This document shows positions 23,400 through 32,311 of a stretch of DNA of 64,000 nucleotides, piece after piece. Numbering within the stretch: position 1 is the stretch's first letter; every line of letters begins with the position of its first letter. Under the pieces are notes generated by a model, which was not told the DNA's origin, did no database searches, and saw only the letters and a list, made by a program, of their open reading frames with translations. The position numbers were made by a program, and so were the translations under genes. Source of the stretch: Crassaminicella thermophila (GTDB taxonomy: Bacteria > Bacillota > Clostridia > Peptostreptococcales > Thermotaleaceae); NCBI RefSeq assembly GCF_008152325.1, contig NZ_CP042243.1, positions 2,857,026 through 2,921,025 of the forward strand, in the 5' to 3' direction.

Positions 23400-24826
23400 A
23401 AAACATTTTCTTTTATATAAAGTATGGCATTTTCTTTTACTGGTGGGATTTTCCCTAAGAATATAGCTTTTTTTATCTCTTCTAATAATATTTCTATTTT
23501 TTTTGGATCTTTTATAGAAAATTTCTTTTTTATATCTTCTTCCCTTAAGATTTCGGAAATATCTTGGATATTTTTAAACCTTGTTAGGTAGTTATTGGCT
23601 AAATATTCTATGTGTATTTTATACATACCCATTTCTTCATTTGGATAAAGTAGTTTCCTTGTAGAGATAATATCTGCCAAAGAAATTAACAATACATCTA
23701 ATGTATCTTCTTTAAGATTTTTAAATAAATCATAAGTTGTTTTTCCACTAACATCATTCCTTTTATAAAGACCTAAAGGCCACATATGTTCTTTTACCAT
23801 CTTGGACAAATACCATTTTTCTTCTTGGTTTAATTGTAATCTATCTGCAATTTTTTCTATAATCTCAACTCCTAAAATTTCATGGCCTCTAAATCTGGTT
23901 TTTCCCTTCTCATCAATCCAACAAGCTTTTGGTTTCCCAATATCATGAAATAGGGTAGCTAACTTTACCAACTGCATTCTTGTATGCCCATTAGAAAAAA
24001 TTTTCTCTATATGTTTTTCATATTCACACCTTAGATGGTATTCAAAATATCCATTTGCATAAATAATGCTCTCTATCTCTTTTAATGCATATAGTGAATG
24101 GGTCCATGCATCTACTACATGATAATCACATCTTCCAACCTCCTTCATTGGAATGATTTCAGGAAAAAGTTTGTCGAATAAATGGAGTTCTTTGTCCATT
24201 ATCTGGATATAATAATAAGTGCGTTTTTCCCCTAATATATAGAACAATTCCTTTGATATATCCTTCCAATCAAGGCTTAAAATTTTTTGTGCGTTTTTCT
24301 TTATGAGCTCTGCCGTTGTTTTTTCTAAATCAAAACCTAGCTTAGCCATAAGCCTAACTGCTATTAACATGTTCAATGGATTTTCTTCAAAGGTAGTAGC
24401 CTTTACGCTCCTTATAAGTCTATTATTAATGTCTTTTACGCCACCAAAAGGATCAATCATATCTTCCATATTAAAGGTTCCGTCTTTATTTACTTTTACT
24501 GCCATTGCATTAATACTAAAAACTTGATTTTCTAAATCATTTATAATGTCTTTTCCTTGCATATTTGAAAATTTAATAATCTTTTTTGTATCTTCTAATA
24601 TTACATTAGCAGTTCCTTCTTGCTCATCGATTTTTATTACTTTACCTATTTTCTCTGCAAATTTTTTAGCTGTCTGAATCGCATCTTTTTTAAGAACTAT
24701 ATCTATATTCTTTATTTCCTTTTTCAATAGATAATCTATCAATACATTCCCTACAATATAAATGTCGAATCTAGTCAGGTAATATATTTGTTTTATATAT
24801 TCCTTTAAGGTATTCACTATATCCAC
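23384..24826 (-). CDS. CCA-transferase-like HD-domain protein with degenerate nucleotidyltransferase head
   Basis: The 480-residue protein has the layout of a class II CCA-adding enzyme/poly(A) polymerase head followed by an HD phosphohydrolase domain. The HD motif is clear (DAWTHSLYALKEIE, LATLFHDIGKPKA, RGHEILG). The head signature usually reads VGG.VRD.LL...D.D; here it is IVGNVLIDYLLKKEIKNIDI. Thus the second Gly is Asn, the Arg is Ile, and the first Asp of the catalytic pair is Asn. The RNA-binding part (NPLNMLIAVRLMAKLGFDL) is kept. It may no longer add nucleotides. A consensus-like promoter lies at 24866-24894. Confidence 0.85.
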   Translation of the reverse strand: MDIVNTLKEYIKQIYYLTRFDIYIVGNVLIDYLLKKEIKNIDIVLKKDAIQTAKKFAEKIGKVIKIDEQEGTANVILEDTKKIIKFSNMQGKDIINDLENQVFSINAMAVKVNKDGTFNMEDMIDPFGGVKDINNRLIRSVKATTFEENPLNMLIAVRLMAKLGFDLEKTTAELIKKNAQKILSLDWKDISKELFYILGEKRTYYYIQIMDKELHLFDKLFPEIIPMKEVGRCDYHVVDAWTHSLYALKEIESIIYANGYFEYHLRCEYEKHIEKIFSNGHTRMQLVKLATLFHDIGKPKACWIDEKGKTRFRGHEILGVEIIEKIADRLQLNQEEKWYLSKMVKEHMWPLGLYKRNDVSGKTTYDLFKNLKEDTLDVLLISLADIISTRKLLYPNEEMGMYKIHIEYLANNYLTRFKNIQDISEILREEDIKKKFSIKDPKKIEILLEEIKKAIFLGKIPPVKENAILYIKENVLKKEN

Positions 24827-24865
24827 TCCCTGTATAGTTTATGAAAACCTTTTCTCTCAAATACA

Positions 24866-24894
24866 ATATTAATTTTTATTCTAGCATATGTCAA
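24866..24894 (-). promoter_or_regulatory. Sigma-A promoter of the CCA-like gene
   Basis: On the minus strand, TTGACA (24889-24894), 17 nt and TAATAT (24866-24871). Confidence 0.75.
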
Positions 24895-24987
24895 CTTCTA
24901 CATTTTGACTACTTTTATAAATGAACTCATCTTTATTTTTCTTCTTGAAGTTATCTATATATATATAAATTTGTTCAAAATTTATGG

Positions 24988-25016
24988 TTGACTTTTATTT
25001 ACAATTCTGGTACTAT
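24988..25016 (+). promoter_or_regulatory. Sigma-A promoter of abrB
   Basis: TTGACT (24988-24993), 17 nt and TACTAT (25011-25016), about 45 nt before the ATG. Confidence 0.75.
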
Positions 25017-25032
25017 TTAATTACGATAAAAA

Positions 25033-25039
25033 TGTCGAA
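25033..25039 (+). promoter_or_regulatory. Spo0A box (0A box) in the abrB leader
   Basis: TGTCGAA lies just downstream of the predicted transcription start. In B. subtilis Spo0A~P represses abrB through 0A boxes in the same relative place. Confidence 0.65.
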
Positions 25040-25065
25040 TTTTGTTGAAGAAAGGAAGTTGATGG

Positions 25066-25305
25066 ATGAAGTCCACAGGTATAGTAAGAAAAGTAGATGA
25101 ATTAGGCAGAGTTGTTCTTCCAATCGAGTTAAGAAGAACATTAAATATCAAAGAAAAGGATGCACTAGAAATTTATGTTGATGAAGATCAAATCATTCTA
25201 AAAAAATATGAACCTGCTTGCATCTTCTGCGGACAAGCTAAAGATATAACAGTTTTCAAAGGAAAAAATATTTGTCCGGCTTGTATTGAAGAAATCAGCA
25301 AATAA
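25066..25305 (+). CDS. abrB: AbrB family transition-state regulator
   Basis: AbrB-type proteins are dimeric swapped-hairpin DNA-binding regulators that hold back stationary-phase and sporulation genes. The 79-residue protein starts MKSTGIVRKVDELGRVVLPI, then ELRRTLNIKEKDALEIYVDE, the full AbrB DNA-binding domain. The C-terminus has two Cys pairs (CIFCGQ and CPACIEE), as in clostridial homologues, and might bind zinc. The ATG at 25066 has AAAGGAAG upstream. The promoter and 0A box suggest Spo0A control. It is near trmN6, as in B. subtilis. Confidence 0.95.
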   Translation: MKSTGIVRKVDELGRVVLPIELRRTLNIKEKDALEIYVDEDQIILKKYEPACIFCGQAKDITVFKGKNICPACIEEISK

Positions 25306-25339
25306 AAAAGATACTTGTGCTTGCACGAGTATCTTTTTT
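25304..25339. terminator. Bidirectional terminator between abrB and trmN6
   Basis: A 17-bp stem with one mismatch (25304-25320 with 25323-25339) has A6 and T6 ends. Confidence 0.9.
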
Positions 25340-26087
25340 ATTCCCCTTCTCTTCCGTAAATCTTATGGATTTCATCTGTATAGCTTCCATCTTCATTATA
25401 AACATATAAAGGATCCATAAACTTTAATTCAGGTCTTCCAAATTTCACACATTGTATTAATAAAATATTTGGTTTTTTATTTTTATTTGGATGGACAAAT
25501 CTTATTTTTTTAGGTTCTAATCTATATTGTCTACATAGATAAATAATATCTACCAGTCTATGTGGTCTATGTACCATATAAAAATGTCCTCTATCCTTTA
25601 ATAGTTTGCTAGAAATGCGGATCACATCTTCTAGGGTGCATTTTATTTCATGTCTTGAAATTGCTTTCATGCTTTCTGGATTTAAAAGACCTGCACCTTC
25701 ATTCATATAGGGTGGATTTGATGTAACTGCATCAAAGGAATTTTGGTTTACATGATCAAATATCTTGTTTAAATCCTCATTAATAATTTTCACTTTTTCC
25801 TCTAATTTATTGAGTTTTACACTCCTTGATGCCATTTCGGCAACTTCTTCTTGAATTTCAACGCCTAAAATTTCTTTTGCATTTGTTTTTCCTGCTAAAA
25901 GTATAGGAATGATTCCTGTTCCTGTCCCTAAATCTATAACACGCCAGTTCTTTCTTATTTCACAAAAATTGCTAAGAAGAACTGCATCTATACCAAAGCA
26001 AAAACCTTCTGGATTTTGTATGAGTCTTAGTCCTCTACACTGCAGATCATCAACTCTTTCATGTTCTTTTACTAATTTTTCATCCAT
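25338..26087 (-). CDS. trmN6: tRNA1(Val) (adenine(37)-N6)-methyltransferase
   Basis: This YabB/TrmN6-type enzyme methylates the N6 of adenine 37 in a valine tRNA; substrate assignment rests on the family. The 249-residue protein has FGIDAVLLSNF (about 29-39), the SAM motif VIDLGTGTGIIPILL (about 51-65) and the catalytic NPPY in VTSNPPYMNEG (about 123-133). The ATG has AGGAGAGA upstream. In B. subtilis yabB lies near abrB in the same block. It follows the thioredoxin-like gene by 11 nt. Confidence 0.9.
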   Translation of the reverse strand: MDEKLVKEHERVDDLQCRGLRLIQNPEGFCFGIDAVLLSNFCEIRKNWRVIDLGTGTGIIPILLAGKTNAKEILGVEIQEEVAEMASRSVKLNKLEEKVKIINEDLNKIFDHVNQNSFDAVTSNPPYMNEGAGLLNPESMKAISRHEIKCTLEDVIRISSKLLKDRGHFYMVHRPHRLVDIIYLCRQYRLEPKKIRFVHPNKNKKPNILLIQCVKFGRPELKFMDPLYVYNEDGSYTDEIHKIYGREGE

Positions 26088-26098
26088 ATATATCTCTC

Positions 26099-26704
26099 CT
26101 ATTGATTCATTGCATTTTCAATCTTTTCTGTCATCATTTCTTTATCCATTGCTTCTGTTATAAAATCTGCTATATATCCTTCTTTATTAATTATATAGGT
26201 AGTTGGAAAAGCTCTTACTTTATACTGTACAGATACTTCTCCGTCTACATCATATAATACAGGAAATGTGTATCCTTTTTCATCTAAAAATTTGTTTACA
26301 CCTTCCATATCTACTTTTTCAGCACCTAATACATTTACAGCTGCTATAACCACATCTTTATCTTTATACTGCTCATATATTTCTTGAATATAGGGCATTT
26401 CTTTGCTACAAGTGCCACACCAAATGGTCCAAAAGTTTAGAAATACTACTTTCCCCTTTAAATCAGATAATTTTATTTCATTTCCTTCTCTATCTAAAAG
26501 CGTAAAATCGTATGCTTTATCTCCTATAAATACTCCTGTTTTGTCCTTTGGTTCTTCATTTTTATCATTTTGTAATTGAACTTTTTCATGATTTTCTTTT
26601 TCTTCATAATTTTCTTTTTTATTAGAGCATCCAAATAATACTAAAGTCATTAAAAAAACCATGAGTAATATTCCCATTTTCTTTAATCCTATTCTTTTAT
26701 TCAT
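26099..26704 (-). CDS. TlpA/ResA-like thiol-disulfide lipoprotein
   Basis: The 201-residue protein has a lipoprotein signal (lipobox LFGC, Cys at about 26) and a thioredoxin-like domain. The redox motif is WCGTC in FLNFWTIWCGTCSKEMPY (about 90-107). AFPTTYIINKEG carries the cis-proline. Such proteins reduce extracytoplasmic disulfides, for example in cytochrome or spore maturation. No cytochrome c gene is seen here, so the partner is unknown. It is 11 nt before trmN6 and in the same direction. Confidence 0.88.
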   Translation of the reverse strand: MNKRIGLKKMGILLMVFLMTLVLFGCSNKKENYEEKENHEKVQLQNDKNEEPKDKTGVFIGDKAYDFTLLDREGNEIKLSDLKGKVVFLNFWTIWCGTCSKEMPYIQEIYEQYKDKDVVIAAVNVLGAEKVDMEGVNKFLDEKGYTFPVLYDVDGEVSVQYKVRAFPTTYIINKEGYIADFITEAMDKEMMTEKIENAMNQ

Positions 26705-26842
26705 AATACACCCCCTCTGATTATAATAAATCTTATCCCTAAATTAATTATACTATACTTTGTAAAAAGCAAAAAGTCTGAGAAATATGTACTTTCTCAA
26801 ACACTTAACCTCTTCTTATATATATTTTGTAAAAAAGCTCAA

Positions 26843-26867
26843 AAAGTCCCTACATAGTTGGGACTTT
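26843..26867 (-). terminator. Terminator of the NhaC-dehydrogenase-symporter run
   Basis: AAAGTCCC (26843-26850) pairs with GGGACTTT (26860-26867); T-rich sequence follows on the minus strand. Confidence 0.8.
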
Positions 26868-26884
26868 AAGTATGCTTTAAGTTC

Positions 26885-28333
26885 TTAATATTTGTGTTTC
26901 ATTTTCACTGAACTTGATAACTTAGGAAAAGGAGTAGGCTCATCTTCTTTATATGTAACATAACTTACCAAAACTAAAGCTAACCCACACAATATTGATC
27001 CTGGCAATGCAGCACCTACTCCCCAAGGCGAACCAGTCAATTTCCATATTATACTAGTTGCAAATCCTATAATAATCCCTGATATAATGCCTGAAGAAGT
27101 AGCTTTCCTCCAATATAGAGCAGCAAAAGCAGGTAATCCAACAGAAGCTGCATAAAAAGACCATGCAAACATTAAGGTTTTATATGCCTGTCTGATATAA
27201 AGAGCAATGATTAAGGCTGCAATCCCTAATAAAATAGTAAATATTCTTGAATAAAAAAGTTCTTTCTTCTCATCCATATTAGGCCATACAGGTTTTAAAA
27301 TATCTCTTAGAATAGTCTGAACAGAAATAAGTAAATAAGTATCAGCCGAGGACATAAGAACTGCAAACAATGCAGCTATGGTTAATCCAGTAATACCTAC
27401 AGGTAATAAATAACTAACTAAGGCTGGAATAGCAGCATCTGCTGTTCCATAATCATTTATGATATTTGGAAGTAGTATATATGCACTTAATCCAATTATT
27501 AAAGTTACAACAATAGTATATGCATAGACCGTATTCCCTAATAACATTCCTTTACGAGCATCCTTCGGACTTCTAGCAGCAAAAGCTCTTTGCCACATTT
27601 CAGCACCAGCTAATGTAAATACCAAATTTGTAAATATCCAACCTATAATCTGAGGAGATGGCTTTAAAGACAGCATTTCTTTTGGCACTGATTGTATCAT
27701 AGTACTTATACCGCCTACTTTAACTAAAGAAATTATTGGTAATAATATATACATAAAAAGCATCAAGATTATGAATTGGACTACATCCGTATAAACTACT
27801 CCAAATAAACCTGAAGCTGCCGTATAAGAAACAAATATAATGACTGCAATCCAAGCTCCAGCTTCATAAGAAAAGCCCCCAATCGTTTTTATAAGTGTAG
27901 CTGTTGCTGTAATTTGTGTTCCTACAGTTGCCATCATAGTAAATGCTATTAAGAAAGCCGTCATATACTTTGCTTTTATACCAAATCGATATTCCATCAA
28001 ATCAGGAATAGAATCGATATTGTTTAATTCTCCTACTTCTTGTATCCTTCCTGAAATAAAAGAAAAAAAATACATTCCTAGCAAGTAAGGTAATCCCAAC
28101 ATAATCGCAACTACACCTTGACTATAAGTAATCCCACCACGTCCTATCATTGCTCCGCCACCAATAATTGAAGCACATACAGTGGCCATAATAACAAAAA
28201 AGTTTAAACTTCTACCCGCTAAATAATAATCCGTAGACTTCGTTATCCTTTTCTTGAAATAAAATCCTATAAGTACCATTCCAATAAAATATAGACCTAT
28301 CAATATAAAATCAAAAATTTTTATCCCATTCAA
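26885..28333 (-). CDS. Sodium:solute symporter family protein
   Basis: The 482-residue protein has about 13 membrane helices and SSS-family features: STDYYLAGRSLNFFVIMATV (about 33-52), GGGAMIGRGGITYSQG, and LIAFTMMATVGTQITATATL. Sodium symporters of this family carry sugars, amino acids, betaine or organic acids; the substrate here is unknown. It is the last gene of a run with an NhaC-type antiporter and an opine-type dehydrogenase, so an imino- or amino-acid-like substrate is a fair guess. The ribosome binding site is GGGGGG. Confidence 0.88.
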   Translation of the reverse strand: MNGIKIFDFILIGLYFIGMVLIGFYFKKRITKSTDYYLAGRSLNFFVIMATVCASIIGGGAMIGRGGITYSQGVVAIMLGLPYLLGMYFFSFISGRIQEVGELNNIDSIPDLMEYRFGIKAKYMTAFLIAFTMMATVGTQITATATLIKTIGGFSYEAGAWIAVIIFVSYTAASGLFGVVYTDVVQFIILMLFMYILLPIISLVKVGGISTMIQSVPKEMLSLKPSPQIIGWIFTNLVFTLAGAEMWQRAFAARSPKDARKGMLLGNTVYAYTIVVTLIIGLSAYILLPNIINDYGTADAAIPALVSYLLPVGITGLTIAALFAVLMSSADTYLLISVQTILRDILKPVWPNMDEKKELFYSRIFTILLGIAALIIALYIRQAYKTLMFAWSFYAASVGLPAFAALYWRKATSSGIISGIIIGFATSIIWKLTGSPWGVGAALPGSILCGLALVLVSYVTYKEDEPTPFPKLSSSVKMKHKY

Positions 28334-28404
28334 AACTTCCCCCCTTTTTTAAATGTTTACTTTTTAAACACTTTAAGCCCTATAGAAATCTATAGAGCTC
28401 ATTA

Positions 28405-29505
28405 TTATTTATATCCCTCTTGTAAAAAGTCTTTTATTTCTTCAGCATTCATTCCACTCAGCCCTAAACTTTCAACCGTATTCCCTGTTTTCCAATAATT
28501 CTCATCTTTTAAAGCAGAAGCCAAAGTTATTACAGAATCCATTACAGGGGTTTCTACTCCTACTATATCTGCTATACTTGATAAAGCTACCAAAGAACAT
28601 GGTGTATCTTCTGTCAAATATCGGTCATTTAAATCTTTTGGACCTTTTAATGGTGAAAATACTTTACTGTCTCTATAACATTCATAAAGCGTTTCTCTTT
28701 TAGGTACATATCCCATTAAAAACAACCGATCTTTAGCGTCAACAATTTTATATCCAAATTTTTTACATATTTCTTGCCTTTCAATATCAATTTTTTCGTT
28801 AACACGTGCAACAGATGGCGTGATACCTTCTTTGTAATGATAATGTTCTCCTTTATAGTATTCAATCTTACCAGCATTTAGTACAACAGGGGCTGGATGG
28901 GATACAGGATTTCCATTGTTCAGCGCAGTTTCTAAAACATCATTTACTAATTCTACTGCTGGGTAGAATTCTTTTACTATATCATACATTTCCTGATTGT
29001 ATTTGGCTGGAAAAGCTGCAAAGTATAATTTACCACATTCTAACAATATATTTACACTTGTTGGGCCTGTTTTTCTACAAGCATATGGCAAAGTATGCAT
29101 TTCTGCAATTTTTACTTCATCTAATTTTCCTTTTTCATTTAATACTTTCGATACAATTAATGCACCACCCGTACTGCCAGGCGTTAAAACTATTTTATCC
29201 CCTCTTTTTATATATGGTGCTATCTTTTCGGCAAAATTTTTTAGTGCATATGCTGGAACTACTGGCATGATTAAATCTGCCTCCAATAGAGCTTCCTGTA
29301 AATCCATTGTAACTTTATGAATTTTTGCTTCTCCTGTTTTCCCAACTCCTGTTAAAGTAATCGTTTGTGTTTTTAGCAATTCTTCTATATTTTCTTTAAA
29401 TCTTTCATCTTCATATAAAGTTATTTCATAGCCTGCTAATGTTAAGTCACCCGCAACAGCAAAAGCCCCATTTCCTCCCCCAATGATTGTAATCTTTTTA
29501 ACCAT
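28405..29505 (-). CDS. NAD/NADP octopine/nopaline dehydrogenase family protein
   Basis: The start is ATG 29503-29505 (MVKKITIIGGGNGAFAVAGD), with AAGGAGG upstream. The 366-residue enzyme has an N-terminal Rossmann fold (GGGNGAFA at about 9-16) and the C-terminal opine-dehydrogenase domain with NGNPVSHPAPVVLNAGKIEY, whose His is the expected catalytic residue. Family members oxidise or form N-(carboxyalkyl) amino acids with NAD(P)H. Its true substrate cannot be read from sequence. The co-directional symporter and the GntR gene upstream suggest use of an imported compound. Confidence 0.87.
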   Translation of the reverse strand: MVKKITIIGGGNGAFAVAGDLTLAGYEITLYEDERFKENIEELLKTQTITLTGVGKTGEAKIHKVTMDLQEALLEADLIMPVVPAYALKNFAEKIAPYIKRGDKIVLTPGSTGGALIVSKVLNEKGKLDEVKIAEMHTLPYACRKTGPTSVNILLECGKLYFAAFPAKYNQEMYDIVKEFYPAVELVNDVLETALNNGNPVSHPAPVVLNAGKIEYYKGEHYHYKEGITPSVARVNEKIDIERQEICKKFGYKIVDAKDRLFLMGYVPKRETLYECYRDSKVFSPLKGPKDLNDRYLTEDTPCSLVALSSIADIVGVETPVMDSVITLASALKDENYWKTGNTVESLGLSGMNAEEIKDFLQEGYK

Positions 29506-29571
29506 ATACAAAGCCTCCTTAAATATATTTATTAAGATAACGCATTTATCTTCCATTCCTAAAGATTACAT

Positions 29572-31002
29572 TTATATAAAAGGCTCATCTGACTCTCTTT
29601 TAGCAGCATCGTTATATTTAGAATTCTTCTCCATAAACTTACCCATAAAAGCAAAGAGCACAACTAATACCATGCTGATCCAATGATTAAATAGATATGG
29701 TGCAAACTCATACCACTTTAAACCTAAAGTACCAAGTATTAGTAATGCCCCACCGCTCCATGGCACATAAGCTCCTGAATAGGAAGCTGCTTCTACAATT
29801 GTTCTAGAAAGATTAACTTTATGCAATCCTACACGTTCATAGGCAGGAACATACATACGTCCATTTAAAATAAGTGAAACATAAACACTACTAGAAAGAT
29901 AAACGGTTAATACAGAGGTTATAAGGGATGTTAATACCAATGATCCTTCTGATTGTGTAAGTTTTGTAAGTTTATTTAATATAGTATCTAATATTCCAAT
30001 AACTTCCACTGTCCCTGCAAATATAAATGCACAGAAAATAATTAAGATTAACCCCATCATTGATTTTAGGCCTCCACCACTTAATAGCTTATCAATTCCT
30101 TCGAGGCCAGTAGAAGAACTGTACCCACTATAGAGCACACTTAACATTTTATTAACTGGTATATTTTGCAATAGTATTGCTAAAATCGCTCCTATAATTA
30201 CACCAATAACCAAAACTGGTAAAATAGGTTTTTTTCTCACAGCTAAATAGATAACAACTAATGGAGGTAAAATTAATATAATGTTAAAATTATAAGCATT
30301 AGCTAGTCCATCTATGATTTCTTTAATAGAAGAAGCATCTACTGCACTGTTATTTGCATAACCTAAGCCTATTATTCCATAAATAATAATTGCACCAAGA
30401 GCCCCCAAGCCAGTTGTAGAAAACATACTTTTAAATAGATGAAATACATCCTGCCCTGCAACTGCAGCTGCTAAATTGGCTGAATCAGACAAAGGACTCC
30501 ATTTATCTCCTAAATATGAGCCTGCTACAATCGCTCCAACTGCCACACCAATTGGGACTCCAATACCATTAGCAATTCCCATTAAAGCAACTCCAAAAGT
30601 ACCTATTATTGCCCAAGCAGATCCTGTTGCTATAGAAGCAATAGATGTTATTAAAAATGCAGCAATCAAGAAAATAGATGGTCTTAGTATCTTTAATCCC
30701 CAATAGATTAATATAGGTGTTGTTCCCGAAGCTAACCAAGAGGCTGTAATTAATCCTACCATTAATAAAATAAGAACTGCCGGCATTCCTATAGAAAACA
30801 CTTTTAATATTCCTTTGAGTATTTCATCCCACTCAAATCTCAAAATAAGCATCCCATAAGTAGAAGTTACAATAGCACATAATAAAATAGACATACCTGT
30901 AGGAATCTTTGCTTTTAATGCACCCCACATCAATATAAATATAAAAGTAAATAATAAAAAGACAGATTCTTTAAAGCTAATATTTCTTTTTGCCCTTTTC
31001 AC
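29572..31002 (-). CDS. nhaC: NhaC family Na+/H+ antiporter
   Basis: The 476-residue membrane protein matches NhaC: SIATGSAWAIIGTFGVALMG, VAGSYLGDKWSPLSDSANLA (about 165-184) and SYSGAYVPWSGGALLIL. Some members exchange organic acids or amino acids, for example malate/lactate antiport, rather than only Na+/H+. It starts at GTG with GGGGG 7 nt upstream. It is the first gene of a three-gene run and has direct repeats of TTGTATACTA in front of it. Confidence 0.88.
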   Translation of the reverse strand: MKRAKRNISFKESVFLLFTFIFILMWGALKAKIPTGMSILLCAIVTSTYGMLILRFEWDEILKGILKVFSIGMPAVLILLMVGLITASWLASGTTPILIYWGLKILRPSIFLIAAFLITSIASIATGSAWAIIGTFGVALMGIANGIGVPIGVAVGAIVAGSYLGDKWSPLSDSANLAAAVAGQDVFHLFKSMFSTTGLGALGAIIIYGIIGLGYANNSAVDASSIKEIIDGLANAYNFNIILILPPLVVIYLAVRKKPILPVLVIGVIIGAILAILLQNIPVNKMLSVLYSGYSSSTGLEGIDKLLSGGGLKSMMGLILIIFCAFIFAGTVEVIGILDTILNKLTKLTQSEGSLVLTSLITSVLTVYLSSSVYVSLILNGRMYVPAYERVGLHKVNLSRTIVEAASYSGAYVPWSGGALLILGTLGLKWYEFAPYLFNHWISMVLVVLFAFMGKFMEKNSKYNDAAKRESDEPFI

Positions 31003-31029
31003 TACACTACCCCCTTTTTCTAATAATAG

Positions 31030-31069
31030 AATTGTATACTAAATAGTATTCAATTTTGTATACTATTAG
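31030..31069 (-). promoter_or_regulatory. Candidate GntR operators before nhaC
   Basis: TTGTATACTA occurs at 31032-31041 and 31056-31065, 24 bp apart, about two helical turns. The GTATAC cores fit operators of FCD-type GntR regulators. Confidence 0.6.
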
Positions 31070-31217
31070 TACGCGAACAAGCAAAAAAAAATAAGCTTTT
31101 AAACTATTAAATTTTCATATAGCTGTAGAAAAATATAAAAAAATAAAAGAGTTGCATCTATAGATAAATTGATATGACTTAAGATAGGCTTTTTAAAATT
31201 ATACACCGAATACTACA

Positions 31218-31910
31218 TTATAAAGTAGATATAGAGTTATGAAAAGGATTCATTCTTTCAGAAATTGTTAATTCAAGATTTTCAAAAATACTTTTTATAT
31301 GCTGCTCCATTGCTTGCCCACTTTTGTAAGAATCTCCAGCTTTTATTGCTTTAAACAATTGTCCGTGTTCTTTTACTGAATTCAACTCTTCTAGGGGCTT
31401 AGTATAGAATTGATCATAAAAAACTAAATATATATTACTTTTCGTTAGTAATTCATTGATAAATTTAATAAAATATCTATTTTTTGAGGCTTCTGCTATT
31501 AGCATATGTATTTTATTATTTGTAGCAATGAATTTTTCAAAATCCCTCTTTTGATAACTTTCTTTTTCTTCTTCTAATAATTGTTTAAAAAAATCTAAAT
31601 CTACAGCTGTCATTTGTTTAGCTGCTAGTATTGCTGCTTCTTTTTCTAATATTAAACGACTTGAATAGATCTGCATAAATTCTTCTATAGTTGGCTGTGC
31701 AATAAAAGCACCTTTCCTAGGTATAATATTCACCAATCCTTCGTAAGCTAGCTTTTTAAATGCACTTCTTACAGGAGTTCTACTTACTCCTAATTTTTCT
31801 GCTATAGTTGCTTCTACTAACTTATAATTAGGATAAAATTGTTTTGTCAAGATAGCATGTTTTAGCTCTTTATACACTTTGTTTTCTATATTTTGAGTAT
31901 CATAATCCAT
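31218..31910 (-). CDS. GntR family transcriptional regulator, FCD type
   Basis: The start is ATG 31908-31910 (MDYDTQNIENKVYKELKHAI), with AGGAGG 10 nt upstream. The 230-residue protein has an N-terminal winged helix (LVEATIAEKLGVSRTPVRSA, about 31-50, and LVNIIPRKGAFIA) and a helical FCD ligand domain (EKEAAILAAKQ, NNKIHMLIAEASKN, HGQLFKAIKAGD) with the His/Asp metal-site pattern. It probably senses the metabolite of the adjacent NhaC/dehydrogenase/symporter genes and binds the TTGTATACTA repeats. Confidence 0.9.
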   Translation of the reverse strand: MDYDTQNIENKVYKELKHAILTKQFYPNYKLVEATIAEKLGVSRTPVRSAFKKLAYEGLVNIIPRKGAFIAQPTIEEFMQIYSSRLILEKEAAILAAKQMTAVDLDFFKQLLEEEKESYQKRDFEKFIATNNKIHMLIAEASKNRYFIKFINELLTKSNIYLVFYDQFYTKPLEELNSVKEHGQLFKAIKAGDSYKSGQAMEQHIKSIFENLELTISERMNPFHNSISTL

Positions 31911-32032
31911 TTTTAAATATCCTCCTAAGACTAATTCATTATCTAGCATGTAAAAACATACAATCCCACAATACACAATAATCTGATGTTTATAAAAATT
32001 CTTTATATATCCATTATACTATATTTCCCATA

Positions 32033-32057
32033 AAAAAACCCCCTATATTTAGGGGCT
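32033..32057 (-). terminator. Terminator of the ferredoxin gene
   Basis: CCCCTA (32040-32045) pairs with TAGGGG (32050-32055), followed on the minus strand by TTTTTTT. Confidence 0.85.
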
Positions 32058-32069
32058 TTCTATTGTACA

Positions 32070-32246
<177 letters not shown>

Positions 32247-32311
32247 TCACCTCCAACCCTTACAAAATGCCATTCCTAACTAAGTATTTCCAATCACCAT
32301 GTAAATTATAA

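Noticed and set aside
24740..24790. A second TGTCGAA 0A-like box in the CCA-like gene
   Set aside because: It lies inside the coding sequence with no promoter nearby; a 7-mer match alone is not evidence.
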